NCBI RefSeq assembly: GCF_001612825.1
Contig: NZ_BDBE01000030.1
Span: 496,001 to 560,000 of the forward strand
Source of the DNA: Nocardia caishijiensis NBRC 108228
GTDB lineage: Bacteria; Actinomycetota; Actinomycetes; Mycobacteriales; Mycobacteriaceae
Direction: 5' to 3'
Length of the DNA stretch: 64,000 nucleotides
Shown: one piece after another, positions 17,228 through 25,280 of the stretch
How the letters are laid out: the number at the start of each line of letters is the position of its first letter
How positions within the stretch are numbered: position 1 is the stretch's first letter
Made by a program: the position numbers and the translations under genes
The notes under the pieces: model-generated
What the model was told of the DNA's origin: nothing
The model's database searches: none
What the model saw: only the letters and a program-made list of their open reading frames with translations

Positions 17228-18313
17228 TCAGGCCAATCGACGGTCGAAGACCTGGGTGCCGGTCGCGGTGGCCGGGTCGACGGTGACGACGCGGGCGCGC
17301 ATGGACTCGGAGTCCAGGTCGAGAACCATGAAGCCCAGCTCGTGGTGGGTTTGGTAGAGCGCGTTGTGGCGCCCGGTCGGTTCGCCGGGTTGGCCGGTGG
17401 AGGTCTTCGCCGAGGCGCCGGAGATGATCTGGCGGGTGCCCTTGGTGGCGGGGGTGGGTTCCAGGATCTGCATGGTGTGGTCGTGGCCGGACAGCAGCAG
17501 CGACACCTTGCCCAGGACGTGGTCTTCGAAGAAGCGTTTGGCGTGGATGCCGTTGAGCGGTTCGATCGGCAGGTTCTCGTAGTTGCCCGCGTCGCCGTGG
17601 GAGCCGTTGCTCAGGTAGGGATGGTGGGTGCAGGCGATCTTCCACCGCGCGGTCGATTCGGCCAGCGCACGATCGAGCCAGGCGCGCTGTTCGTGCATAT
17701 AGGGGCCATCGACGGCCCAGTACGGGTCGAACAGCGGCGGGATGTAGGCGGCCAGCGGGTTTACGTCGAGAACGAAGAACTCCACGACCGGGTTCTGCTC
17801 GGGTACGCGCAGCGAGTAGTAGCGGCTCGGCATCCACCAGCGTGGCGAGGCGGCGTGGTAGGCCACCTCGTGGTTCCCGCGTGGCAGCCAGCCGCCGTCG
17901 CCGGGGAATACCGAGCTGGTGTCGTGATTGCCGAGCACCATCGCCCACGGGAAGTCCAGGCCCGTGTTGGGGTCTTCGAACTTCGTCGCGAACTGGACGT
18001 CGTCGGGTCCGTTCGGGCCGGAGTCGTAGATGTTGTCCCCGAGCCCAACGGCCAGCGAAAACGGTTCGCGCGCATGGAATTCGCGCGCCGCGTCGGCCAC
18101 CGCCCACTGGGTGCGCGTTCCGGTCCCGGCGTCACCGGTGACCAGCACCCGCACACCGCGCCCCGGCGTGGGCGCGAACTTCGCGACCTCGGCGGGCACC
18201 GCACCGGCCGGGGTGAGCCCGACCAGCGTGAGACCGGCGACGACACCGGCCGCTCCCGCGAGAACCTCGCGCCTTCCGAGACCGTTCGACCGCACGTTGA
18301 GCTGCTCGTCCAT
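17228..18313 (-). CDS. Tat-exported purple-acid-phosphatase-like metallophosphoesterase
   Basis: A 361-aa secreted phosphoesterase. The N-terminus has a Tat-like signal (GRREVLAGAAGVVAGL, cleavage near AGA). Metal motifs run in order: VTGDAG, GLGDNIYDSG, LGNHDTS, CTHHPYLSNGSHG and SGHDH, the calcineurin-like/TRAP-type dinuclear site. ATG 18313 follows AAAGG by five bases and is preferred over GTG 18319. Likely hydrolyses phosphomonoesters outside the membrane. No phosphate-regulon box was recognised upstream. Confidence 0.9.
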   Translation of the reverse strand: MDEQLNVRSNGLGRREVLAGAAGVVAGLTLVGLTPAGAVPAEVAKFAPTPGRGVRVLVTGDAGTGTRTQWAVADAAREFHAREPFSLAVGLGDNIYDSGPNGPDDVQFATKFEDPNTGLDFPWAMVLGNHDTSSVFPGDGGWLPRGNHEVAYHAASPRWWMPSRYYSLRVPEQNPVVEFFVLDVNPLAAYIPPLFDPYWAVDGPYMHEQRAWLDRALAESTARWKIACTHHPYLSNGSHGDAGNYENLPIEPLNGIHAKRFFEDHVLGKVSLLLSGHDHTMQILEPTPATKGTRQIISGASAKTSTGQPGEPTGRHNALYQTHHELGFMVLDLDSESMRARVVTVDPATATGTQVFDRRLA

Positions 18314-18478
18314 GCTCACCTTTCCGACTCGGGGCGAAACCGCCTAGATCGAAGCACAGCCGGTCCGCCGAACCGACACCAACCTAGGGCGACACGCACC
18401 GGTGGCGCAGCCACTCGCCGATGAACAACAGATCAATTTGGACAAACGCCCAGTTGACCCGTCGGATTCGCGGCGGCC

Positions 18479-19189
18479 TCACACCCGCTCGAAGATCAGC
18501 AACTCGCGGGCTCCGGCTTGGAACTCGTAGTCCACCTCGTCGAGGCGGCTCACCCATCCGAGGGTCGTCGTGTCACCGATCAGATCGTCCAGGCGCTCGT
18601 ACCGCTCCTCGGACCCGATCGGTACGAGCGGAAACAATCGCACCTGCCCGCTCGTCACCCGCATCAGTTCGATGATCGCGGCGCGATGGAATTCATAGCT
18701 CAGATCGTCGGCGTAGCTGAACAACAGATGCGAGCTCAGCACGAGGTCGAACCCGCCGTCCGGGAACGGCAGTTCCGGCAAGGCGGCGGCGACATACCGG
18801 TGCGGCGCCGTCCGGGCGTCGGCGGCGAACAACTCGGCCGCCGCGCATCGAGCACGCCGATGTTCCTCGGGATCGGCGAAGTAGTCCCAGCGATAGTCGC
18901 CCGCGTGTTCACGGACGTAGCGATTGCCTCGCTCAGCCTCCTCGACCGCGGTCGTGGCCACCGCGGCGAGCCCGTCCGCGAAATAGGCGACATCACAGGC
19001 GGTGACATCCCCGCCCCTCGCGCAGACCTCGGCGGCGAAACTCGCCGCACCCCCGGGACAATCGAGAATCCGCCGTCGCACATCCTCCTCGGTGAGCGCG
19101 AACATCGCCCGATACTCGTCCAGCGACCTGGAACTGACCAGAATGTCCCCGAACCCACCGGTACCCGAACCATGGGCACTGCCGATCAT
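18479..19189 (-). CDS. Class I SAM-dependent methyltransferase
   Basis: A 236-aa putative methyltransferase: motif I ILDCPGGAASFAAEV, post-I ACDVAYF, and FPDGGFDLVLSSHLLF. The small aromatic DYRWDYFADPEEHR segment is typical of a widespread actinobacterial family of unknown substrate. ATG 19189 has GGAAGGG upstream. It stands alone; the 284 bp upstream to the acyl-CoA dehydrogenase hold no gene I can support. Confidence 0.85.
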   Translation of the reverse strand: MIGSAHGSGTGGFGDILVSSRSLDEYRAMFALTEEDVRRRILDCPGGAASFAAEVCARGGDVTACDVAYFADGLAAVATTAVEEAERGNRYVREHAGDYRWDYFADPEEHRRARCAAAELFAADARTAPHRYVAAALPELPFPDGGFDLVLSSHLLFSYADDLSYEFHRAAIIELMRVTSGQVRLFPLVPIGSEERYERLDDLIGDTTTLGWVSRLDEVDYEFQAGARELLIFERV

Positions 19190-19473
19190 CCATCGACCCT
19201 TCCATTCAGGGCCACCCTGAACGGACCAGATGTCGTCACAACAGCACCCGACCGCCCACGAGGCGGCCGACGACACCGCCGACCGCTACTGAACCGGCCA
19301 CCACTGCCGCGCGAACAACATCACGACCCGAGCACACCATCAAGACCCGGCCGCGCGCAACGGAATTCGACACGTCCCGGTCCTGTGATCATTCCCGACA
19401 CCGGCCCACCCGAATCGACAGCTCGACATGGGCCGGTGCTCAGCGCTCGACTCGCGTGGCGCGTCGAGCGATT

Positions 19474-20589
19474 TCATCCGATCGGGTCGTGTCCCAGCAG
19501 GACTCGGCCCGTGAAGCGGGTCTGTTTGGGGCGGGGCAGGGGGTGGAATTGGGCACCGAGGATGTCTCGGTAGAGGCGTTCGAGATCGCAGGTGCGGGAG
19601 TAACCGGCGCCGCCGGTGGTTTCGATGGCCAGGCTAACGGTGGTGATGAGGGCTTCGGCGGCGACGGTCTTGCGGCTGAGCGCTCGGGCGGCGTAGGCGT
19701 CGGTGTTGGGGAAGGTGAGGTCGGCGGAGTCGGTGAACATGGCGGTGACGAGGTCGTCGGCGGTGGTGTGGGCGTTGAGCATCTCGCCGGCGGTCTGCAG
19801 GGTGTGGTCGTCGGCTCGGCCGCGCAGCAGGTGGGCGGTGAGGTCGACGGCCGCGTCGGCGATGCCGAGGTAGGCGGCCAGGATGAGCGGCAGCGCGGCG
19901 CCCATCACGACGTTCAGCACTGCGGGCCAGGCACCGGCGGGGCGGATCAACGACACCGCGGCGTCGGGCACGAAGACGTCCTCGAGCACCACGGTGTGTG
20001 ACCCGCTGGCCCGCAAACCCAGTGTGTCCCAGGTCTTCTCGATCCGTACCCCGTCCGCCGATATCGGGATCGCGCAGTGCAGCACCTGCTCGCCCGCGAG
20101 TCGGACGCTGGTGACGAGCACATCCCCCACCTCGCATCCGCTCGCGGGCGCTTTGCGCGCGCTCACCCGGTACCCGCCGTCCACCGGCACAGCCATCCCG
20201 TTGGAATCCACCCAGTCCGAGGCTCCGGTGCTGACGAGGATCGCCCCGCCGACAACTTTGGCGAACACCCCGGAGGCGTCGATGCCGTGCTTGTGCCGCC
20301 ACACCTGCGCGGCGACCAGATGCGAGTGCATCGCGAACGCCACCGCTGTCGACGGATCGTGGGCGCCGAGCTCGCGCAGCACGGCACCCATCTCGGCATG
20401 CCCGGCTCCGCCGCCGCCGAATTCGACGGGAACGAGCGCGGCCGACAGCCCGGAGGACCGCAGCAGGTCGAAGGCGGCGACCGAGATCTCGCCGGTGCGG
20501 TCGCGCTCGGCGACCTCGGTGCGCAGGGTTTCACCGATCGTCCGGGCCAGGGCCACTCGGTCGGTGTCGGAAGTAATCGTGGAAGTCAT
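19474..20589 (-). CDS. Acyl-CoA dehydrogenase family protein
   Basis: A 371-aa flavoenzyme. Helical N-domain with SGLSAALVPVEFGGGG, mid beta-domain with STGASDW, GLRASGSHTVVLEDVFVP, and the C-terminal ETTGGAGYSRTCDLERLYRD segment that binds FAD and CoA. Some relatives are DszC/nitroalkane-oxidase-like monooxygenases, so dehydrogenation is not certain. It is divergent from an HxlR regulator, with two palindromes in the shared promoter. Confidence 0.88.
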   Translation of the reverse strand: MTSTITSDTDRVALARTIGETLRTEVAERDRTGEISVAAFDLLRSSGLSAALVPVEFGGGGAGHAEMGAVLRELGAHDPSTAVAFAMHSHLVAAQVWRHKHGIDASGVFAKVVGGAILVSTGASDWVDSNGMAVPVDGGYRVSARKAPASGCEVGDVLVTSVRLAGEQVLHCAIPISADGVRIEKTWDTLGLRASGSHTVVLEDVFVPDAAVSLIRPAGAWPAVLNVVMGAALPLILAAYLGIADAAVDLTAHLLRGRADDHTLQTAGEMLNAHTTADDLVTAMFTDSADLTFPNTDAYAARALSRKTVAAEALITTVSLAIETTGGAGYSRTCDLERLYRDILGAQFHPLPRPKQTRFTGRVLLGHDPIG

Positions 20590-20625
20590 GTTTCGAAAGG
20601 TAGGGACGGACGCGATAACCGGATA

Positions 20626-20663
20626 GTCCAGAAAGTGGACTCCCCCGGTCCAGTATCTGGACC
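20626..20663. promoter_or_regulatory. Two operator palindromes for the HxlR regulator
   Basis: GTCCAGAAAGTGGAC (20626-20640) and GGTCCAGTATCTGGACC (20647-20663, perfect 7-bp arms) share the GTCCA/TGGAC core and have centres 22 bp apart, about two helical turns. They lie in the 85-bp space between the divergent acyl-CoA dehydrogenase and HxlR genes. Confidence 0.7.
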
Positions 20664-20674
20664 CCGTCGGTGAG

Positions 20675-21370
20675 GTGATGATGACGAGCACAGCCCCCAG
20701 CTACGCCCAGTACTGCCCCATTTCGCGTGCCCTCGACGTGCTCGGTGAACGCTGGTCGCTGCTCATCGCCCGCGACCTGTTCCTCGGTACCTCCCGGTTC
20801 AACGATCTGGCCCGCGGCCTGCCCGGCCTGTCGCGCAGCCTGCTGGCCAAACGGTTGCGCCAGTTCGAACGCGCGGGCCTGGTCGACAAACTCGGCACCG
20901 AGTACGTGCTCACCGAAGCGGGCCGCGACTTGGAACCGATCCTGTTCGGCCTCGGTGAGTGGGGTGCGCGCTGGACCTTCGGCGAACCGCGCCCGGACGA
21001 ACGCGACGCGGCCCTACTGGTGTGGTGGATGCACAACCGCCTCGACACCACGCAACTACCGGGTCGCCGTCAGGTGCTCGCGGTCCGGTTCACCGACGAT
21101 CCGCGGCGGTTCTGGATCGTGGTCGAGGCAGGAGGGGCGTCGGTGTGCGAGACGGATCCGGGGTATCCGGTCGATGTCACGATCAGCGCCGACGTGACGG
21201 GCTTGTACGAGGTGTGGCTGGGTCGGTTGCCGTTGGCACACGCCCAGCACACCGGACGGGTGCGGTTCATCGGCCCCCACGCGGTGACCCGCCGGATGCC
21301 CGATGTGCTGCGGTTGAGCCCGGTCGCCGGGTACGTGCGCGCGACCGTCCAGCAGGCCCGAGCCTCCTGA
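20675..21370 (+). CDS. HxlR family transcriptional regulator
   Basis: A 231-aa winged-helix regulator: YCPISRALDVLGERWSLL is the HxlR signature, followed by FNDLARGLPGLSRSLLAKRL (recognition region) and a wing. The C-terminal 110 residues form a SCP2-like extension seen in longer HxlR proteins. Start is GTG 20675, ATG 20678 or ATG 20681; GAGG lies close upstream. Presumably represses itself and the divergent acyl-CoA dehydrogenase through the two palindromes. Confidence 0.9.
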   Translation: MMMTSTAPSYAQYCPISRALDVLGERWSLLIARDLFLGTSRFNDLARGLPGLSRSLLAKRLRQFERAGLVDKLGTEYVLTEAGRDLEPILFGLGEWGARWTFGEPRPDERDAALLVWWMHNRLDTTQLPGRRQVLAVRFTDDPRRFWIVVEAGGASVCETDPGYPVDVTISADVTGLYEVWLGRLPLAHAQHTGRVRFIGPHAVTRRMPDVLRLSPVAGYVRATVQQARAS

Positions 21371-21470
21371 AACCGGACTTATTACGCAAAACCGAACAAA
21401 ACGTGTCTGTTATCACTCCGTGGCCCATCGTGTTGGCAACGGCCGTGACCACACCGTTATTGTTCGAGTC

Positions 21471-21704
21471 ATGGTACGTACCGGAGCAGAGCAGACAGAA
21501 CCGGACGAACCGTATGTTCCTCTCCCCCAGCAGCATCCGGCACGTCTCGAACTGGTCGACGATACCGACACCCCAGAACCCTCGGCATCATCGGACGACG
21601 GGTTCCCTCGCCTCGGCGACACCAGCTTCCTCACCGGCGCGGCCAAGCACCGCCTCGCCGCGTTCATCCACACCAAGCTCGCCGAACTCGAGGAACTGCC
21701 CTGA
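21471..21704 (+). CDS. Small hypothetical protein upstream of the recombinase
   Basis: A 77-aa acidic protein (MVRTGAEQTEPDEPYVPLP at the start, helical FIHTKLAELEELP at the end) with codon use like the neighbours. I do not recognise a family. It ends 60 bp before the tyrosine recombinase and may be its partner or excisionase-like helper; that is a guess. The ATG sits in a palindrome GGTACGTACC. Confidence 0.5.
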   Translation: MVRTGAEQTEPDEPYVPLPQQHPARLELVDDTDTPEPSASSDDGFPRLGDTSFLTGAAKHRLAAFIHTKLAELEELP

Positions 21705-21764
21705 CCCGGATTAAGCTGGGCGCGCCGTAGAACAGCGGCGACGACGCGGGCGAGGAGGGCTGCG

Positions 21765-22958
21765 ATGAGCGAAGCGGTCGTGCTACCCGAACGGGTCCGC
21801 ACCGAACTACGCCGCGGGGTACGCAGCGTCCTGATCGACACCGCCGCACTACGGCTCGTCGGTGAACGCTTCGACGACGACCAAGCAGATGCGCTACGCC
21901 GCTATCTCGAGGCGTCCCAGTCGACCAACACCCTGCGCGCGTACCGCACCGACTGGATCGCGTGGGCGGGCTGGTGCGCGAGCGAACACCGCCAGGCGCT
22001 GCCCGCCGACCCCCTGGACGTGGCGGTGTATCTGGCCGCGGCCGCCGACGCCCGCCGCGACAACGGCACATGGGCCTTCAGCCCCGCCACCCTCGACCGC
22101 AAATCCGCCGCTGTCGCCGCCGTGCACGCGGCCAACGGTCTGCCGTCCCCGACCAGATCCGACGTCGTGCGCCTCACCCTGCGTGGCATCCGGCGCACGC
22201 GCCGCACCCCACCGACCCGCAAACGCCCGGTCCTGCTGCACACCCTCGAACAGCTCCTCGCCGAACTCCCCGCCCCCGGTTGGCCCACCGAACCGGCCCG
22301 CCGCCGCGACGCCCTCGCCCTGCTGGTCGGTTTCGCCGGTGCCCTGCGACGCAGCGAACTGGCCGCCCTGCGCATCGGCGATGTCCAGGTGCGCACCGAC
22401 CACCACACCGGTGAACCACTGCTGATCGTGCACCTGCCGACCACCAAAACCGACCCGACCGGCGCGGGCGAACAGCGCGTCGCCCTGCCACGCGGCAAAC
22501 ACCCGCACACCTGCCCCGTCTGCGCCTTCGCCGACTGGGTCCAGCTTCTCGAAAACCATTCCAGCACAGCCGCTCTGCGCGCGTGGGTCATCGCGAACCC
22601 GCTCACAGACACCACCATCCACCGCTGCCACGGCTGCACCGGAACCACCCTGAGCAGCGACCCCGACCTCCCTTTGTTCCCCGCTGTCAACCGGCACGGC
22701 ACCATCGCCCCCACCGCCCTGTCCGGCCGCGCCGTCGCCGAACTGGTCAAACGCTACGCCGCCCGCGCAGGCCTCGACCCCGACCTCTTCTCCGGCCACT
22801 CCCTGCGCGCCGGTTTCGCCACCCAAGCCGCCCTCGGCGGCGCCAGCGACCGCGAAATCATGCGCCAGGGCCGCTGGTCCAACCCCCGCACCGTCCACGG
22901 TTACATCCGCACCGCCAACCCCCTCGAAGACAACGCCGTCACCAAACTCGGTCTCTGA
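21765..22958 (+). CDS. Tyrosine recombinase/integrase with Cys-rich insert
   Basis: A 397-aa site-specific recombinase. N-terminal SAM-like core-binding domain (STNTLRAYRTDWIAWAGWC) and catalytic domain with Arg195 (GALRRSELAAL), Lys228 (TTKTDP), His345 and Arg348 (GHSLRAGF), Trp371 (QGRWSN) and nucleophile Tyr380 (VHGYIR), so all catalytic residues are present. Between the Lys and His boxes is an insert with CPVC and CHGC, a possible zinc ribbon. No phage genes, tRNA or flanking att repeats are visible, so it is either a solitary domesticated recombinase or part of an element not evident here. Confidence 0.92.
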   Translation: MSEAVVLPERVRTELRRGVRSVLIDTAALRLVGERFDDDQADALRRYLEASQSTNTLRAYRTDWIAWAGWCASEHRQALPADPLDVAVYLAAAADARRDNGTWAFSPATLDRKSAAVAAVHAANGLPSPTRSDVVRLTLRGIRRTRRTPPTRKRPVLLHTLEQLLAELPAPGWPTEPARRRDALALLVGFAGALRRSELAALRIGDVQVRTDHHTGEPLLIVHLPTTKTDPTGAGEQRVALPRGKHPHTCPVCAFADWVQLLENHSSTAALRAWVIANPLTDTTIHRCHGCTGTTLSSDPDLPLFPAVNRHGTIAPTALSGRAVAELVKRYAARAGLDPDLFSGHSLRAGFATQAALGGASDREIMRQGRWSNPRTVHGYIRTANPLEDNAVTKLGL

Positions 22959-23009
22959 CCCGCCGACGCCCCGGCCGCGCAGCTGCTCACTTGCCCGGCC
23001 GGGCCTTCG

Positions 23010-23369
23010 TCATCGTGCCGTGGTCGCGCCCGAGGAGAGTATGGCCATGAGGTCTTCCGGGATCGGCATCGGCGTGAACGGGCCGACATCCGACCGGCCG
23101 TTGTTGCCCAGTGGTGCCCGCCCGGTCGCGGACGCGATGCCGCCGAAGGCGAGCCGCAGTACCTGGCCGACGACTTCGCGGCGGTCGCGGGATCGGATCG
23201 CGAGCCGGAGCATCTCCCAGTGGGCGCGCGTGTGCGGCCACGCCCACTCCTGCGACAGGATGTGGGCCCGTTCGAGCGCGTGCCACCTCTCTTCGATATC
23301 AGTGGCCAGGCGGGCGCGGTTCAGTTCGGCTTCGAACGCGGATCGGACGCCGACAGGCATGCGGGACAT
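23010..23369 (-). CDS. DUF3703 family protein
   Basis: A 119-aa protein matching DUF3703: HALERAHILSQEWAWPHTRA, HWEMLRLAIRSRD and the ending PFTPMPIPEDLMAIL are the family landmarks. Relatives often sit near metal-resistance genes, but none is seen here and the role is unknown. AGGAGG precedes ATG 23369 with good spacing, which fixes the start over an upstream one. Confidence 0.85.
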   Translation of the reverse strand: MSRMPVGVRSAFEAELNRARLATDIEERWHALERAHILSQEWAWPHTRAHWEMLRLAIRSRDRREVVGQVLRLAFGGIASATGRAPLGNNGRSDVGPFTPMPIPEDLMAILSSGATTAR

Positions 23370-23439
23370 GGGACCTCCTGAGTTGAATTGCCTCCCAACA
23401 GCGTTGCTGTCCACGTCGACGCCTGCTTGAACAAACCTG

Positions 23440-24162
23440 CTACGGTCCGTCGAGTTCGTCCACCAACCGCAGCCGCCCGAAGTGCGACGGGGCAGCGCCG
23501 AACATGCTGTGGCAGACGCGGTTCAGGTGGGCGCTGTCGGCGAATCCGGCACCATGAGCGGCCTCGGTGAGGGTCCGGCCCGCGGCGAACAGCCGGACCG
23601 CGTGCTGCATCCGCACCCAACGCACGTACGCCCGGAACGGGAGTCCCACTTCGGCCGAGAACAGGTGCGCCAGTCGGCTCTCCGACAGCCCCGCCCGCTG
23701 TGCCAGTTCACCGAGCCGCACCGGGCCCTCGGCGAGGAGCGCGGGCAAATCGGCCAAGGAACGGCGCACCGCCGGGTGCCAGGCGCTACGGTCGGGCTCG
23801 GTCGCGCCGGTGACAAGGGCAGCCATCCCGATCGGGCCACAGCTGAACATCGCCCCGTGACGCACCCACACATCGACCACATCCGCACGATCGGGACACA
23901 GCACGCTCGCCACCGCCGCTTCGGGCGCCAAGTGGATCAATGTCGCCGAGGCGGTGCCCTCGACCACTCGGTGGCCGGTGTTCGGCGGAATCACCGCGGT
24001 GCGGCAGCTCGCGGTAGATCCATGTGCGTCACCGATACGGAACGCGGACTCGCTCTGCATGATCTGCACCGTGTGGTGCGCATGTAGCGCCGTGATTCCG
24101 AACTCGCCGGTCAGCACCATCAACCCGGGCCGCAGCAGCATCGTCCCGGTCCATCCGGTCAT
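23440..24162 (-). CDS. AraC family transcriptional regulator
   Basis: A 240-aa regulator. Residues 1-135 are a cupin-like effector domain (LHAHHTVQIM, IPPNTGHRV); residues 145-235 carry the double HTH, including LAQRAGLSESRLAHLFS and TEAAHGAGFADSAHLNRVC. It lies downstream of the haloalkane dehalogenase gene on the same strand with a 72-bp gap and could regulate it, but the palindromes upstream of that gene look more like a MarR/TetR site. Confidence 0.92.
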   Translation of the reverse strand: MTGWTGTMLLRPGLMVLTGEFGITALHAHHTVQIMQSESAFRIGDAHGSTASCRTAVIPPNTGHRVVEGTASATLIHLAPEAAVASVLCPDRADVVDVWVRHGAMFSCGPIGMAALVTGATEPDRSAWHPAVRRSLADLPALLAEGPVRLGELAQRAGLSESRLAHLFSAEVGLPFRAYVRWVRMQHAVRLFAAGRTLTEAAHGAGFADSAHLNRVCHSMFGAAPSHFGRLRLVDELDGP

Positions 24163-24234
24163 GTGTTCTGCCCAGGAACGGCCCGACGCGCTGGGCCACC
24201 GACTGCACGGTGCGAAGACTGCATGGTCGAAGTA

Positions 24235-25119
24235 TCAGGCCAGCGCCTCCGCGTGGTGTGCCTGCTGGCGTAGATCGTTGCGGTCGAGCCAGTCGGCGAT
24301 GGCGGACGCCAGCAGATCCGGCTGATCCTCGGGAGTGTGGTGACCGGCGACCTCGTCGTACTGCTGAATACGCAGGGCGGAAACGGTTTTCGCGCACCAG
24401 TCGATGACGGCGGGCTCGGTCATCGCACCGTAGGCGGGCGTGAAGTGCACCATCAGCTTCGGCACGTCCGGGCTCGACGCGAGCCATTCGTCGTACGCTT
24501 CGGCGCGGGCGACGACGTCGGTCGGCGTTCCGTCCAGCGGCATCGAGCGGGCGAAGCGCAGCACCGGAAGCCTGCTCTCCCGTGTCGGGAACGGGCGCTG
24601 ATACACCGCCAGGTCGGCGGGCTCGAGCCGATCCGAGATAGTGGCGAGCCCGTCGTGGACGAACGAATCCTCGAGGAAGATGGACTCACCCACGCCGTCG
24701 GTCCGGATCGCACGCCACAGATCCCGACCGGCCTCGGGGAACTCCTCCCAGCTCATGGGCTTGATGATGGTCTCGGTGAACGCGACCCCGCGCACCCGAT
24801 CCGGGTGCCGTGCCGCCCAGTCGAAGGCGAGTGCGCCACCCCAGTCGTGGCCGACCAGCACCACACTGTCCAACCCCATCGCCTCGATCCAGGCATCCAG
24901 GTAGCGCGCATGGTCGTCGAAGCTGTAGTCGATCGCGGGCTTTCCCGACTCGCCCATGCCGATCAGGTCAGGAGCGAGCAGCCGACCGGCGCCGACACCG
25001 GGCAGAACGTTGCGCCACAGGTATGAGGAGGTGGGGTTGCCGTGCAGGAACACGATCGGTGCGCCGGTGCCGGTTTCACGGTGGTGGATGGTCGAGTCGA
25101 GTACACGGGTGACAGGCAT
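24235..25119 (-). CDS. Haloalkane dehalogenase (HLD-II type)
   Basis: A 294-aa hydrolytic dehalogenase predicted to turn haloalkanes into alcohols plus halide. Catalytic elements: halide-binding Asn in HGNPTSSY, nucleophile Asp and halide-binding Trp in GHDWGGAL, catalytic Glu in FTETIIKP and His in VAGHHTPEDQP. The Asp-Glu-His arrangement is that of the DhaA/LinB group. ATG 25119 starts at the family N-terminus. The 160-bp upstream region carries two related palindromes. Confidence 0.93.
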   Translation of the reverse strand: MPVTRVLDSTIHHRETGTGAPIVFLHGNPTSSYLWRNVLPGVGAGRLLAPDLIGMGESGKPAIDYSFDDHARYLDAWIEAMGLDSVVLVGHDWGGALAFDWAARHPDRVRGVAFTETIIKPMSWEEFPEAGRDLWRAIRTDGVGESIFLEDSFVHDGLATISDRLEPADLAVYQRPFPTRESRLPVLRFARSMPLDGTPTDVVARAEAYDEWLASSPDVPKLMVHFTPAYGAMTEPAVIDWCAKTVSALRIQQYDEVAGHHTPEDQPDLLASAIADWLDRNDLRQQAHHAEALA

Positions 25120-25186
25120 GGTGGTCCCTTCAGCGGTGGAGTCAGCGGGCGATCCCGATCGACAGAGTCGGGCAGAACCGGTTATC

Positions 25187-25258
25187 AGTTAGTTGCCTAA
25201 CTAATTCAAGAGATTAGCGAGCACCCCGGCGCTTGTCCAGAGTTAGTTGGACAACTCA
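25187..25258. promoter_or_regulatory. Pair of MarR/TetR-like operator palindromes
   Basis: AGTTAGTTGCCTAACTAA (25187-25204, with perfect TTAGTT/AACTAA arms) and AGTTAGTTGGACAACTCA (25241-25258) share the pattern AGTTAGTTG then AACT, centres 54 bp apart, in the promoter region of the haloalkane dehalogenase gene. No MarR gene is in the window, so the regulator would be elsewhere. Confidence 0.6.
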
Positions 25259-25280
25259 CCCAGAAGGGCGGGCGGGTCCG

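Noticed and set aside
21371..23009. Integrated element with att sites around the recombinase
   Set aside because: No tRNA gene, no flanking direct repeats and no other mobile genes could be seen by eye.
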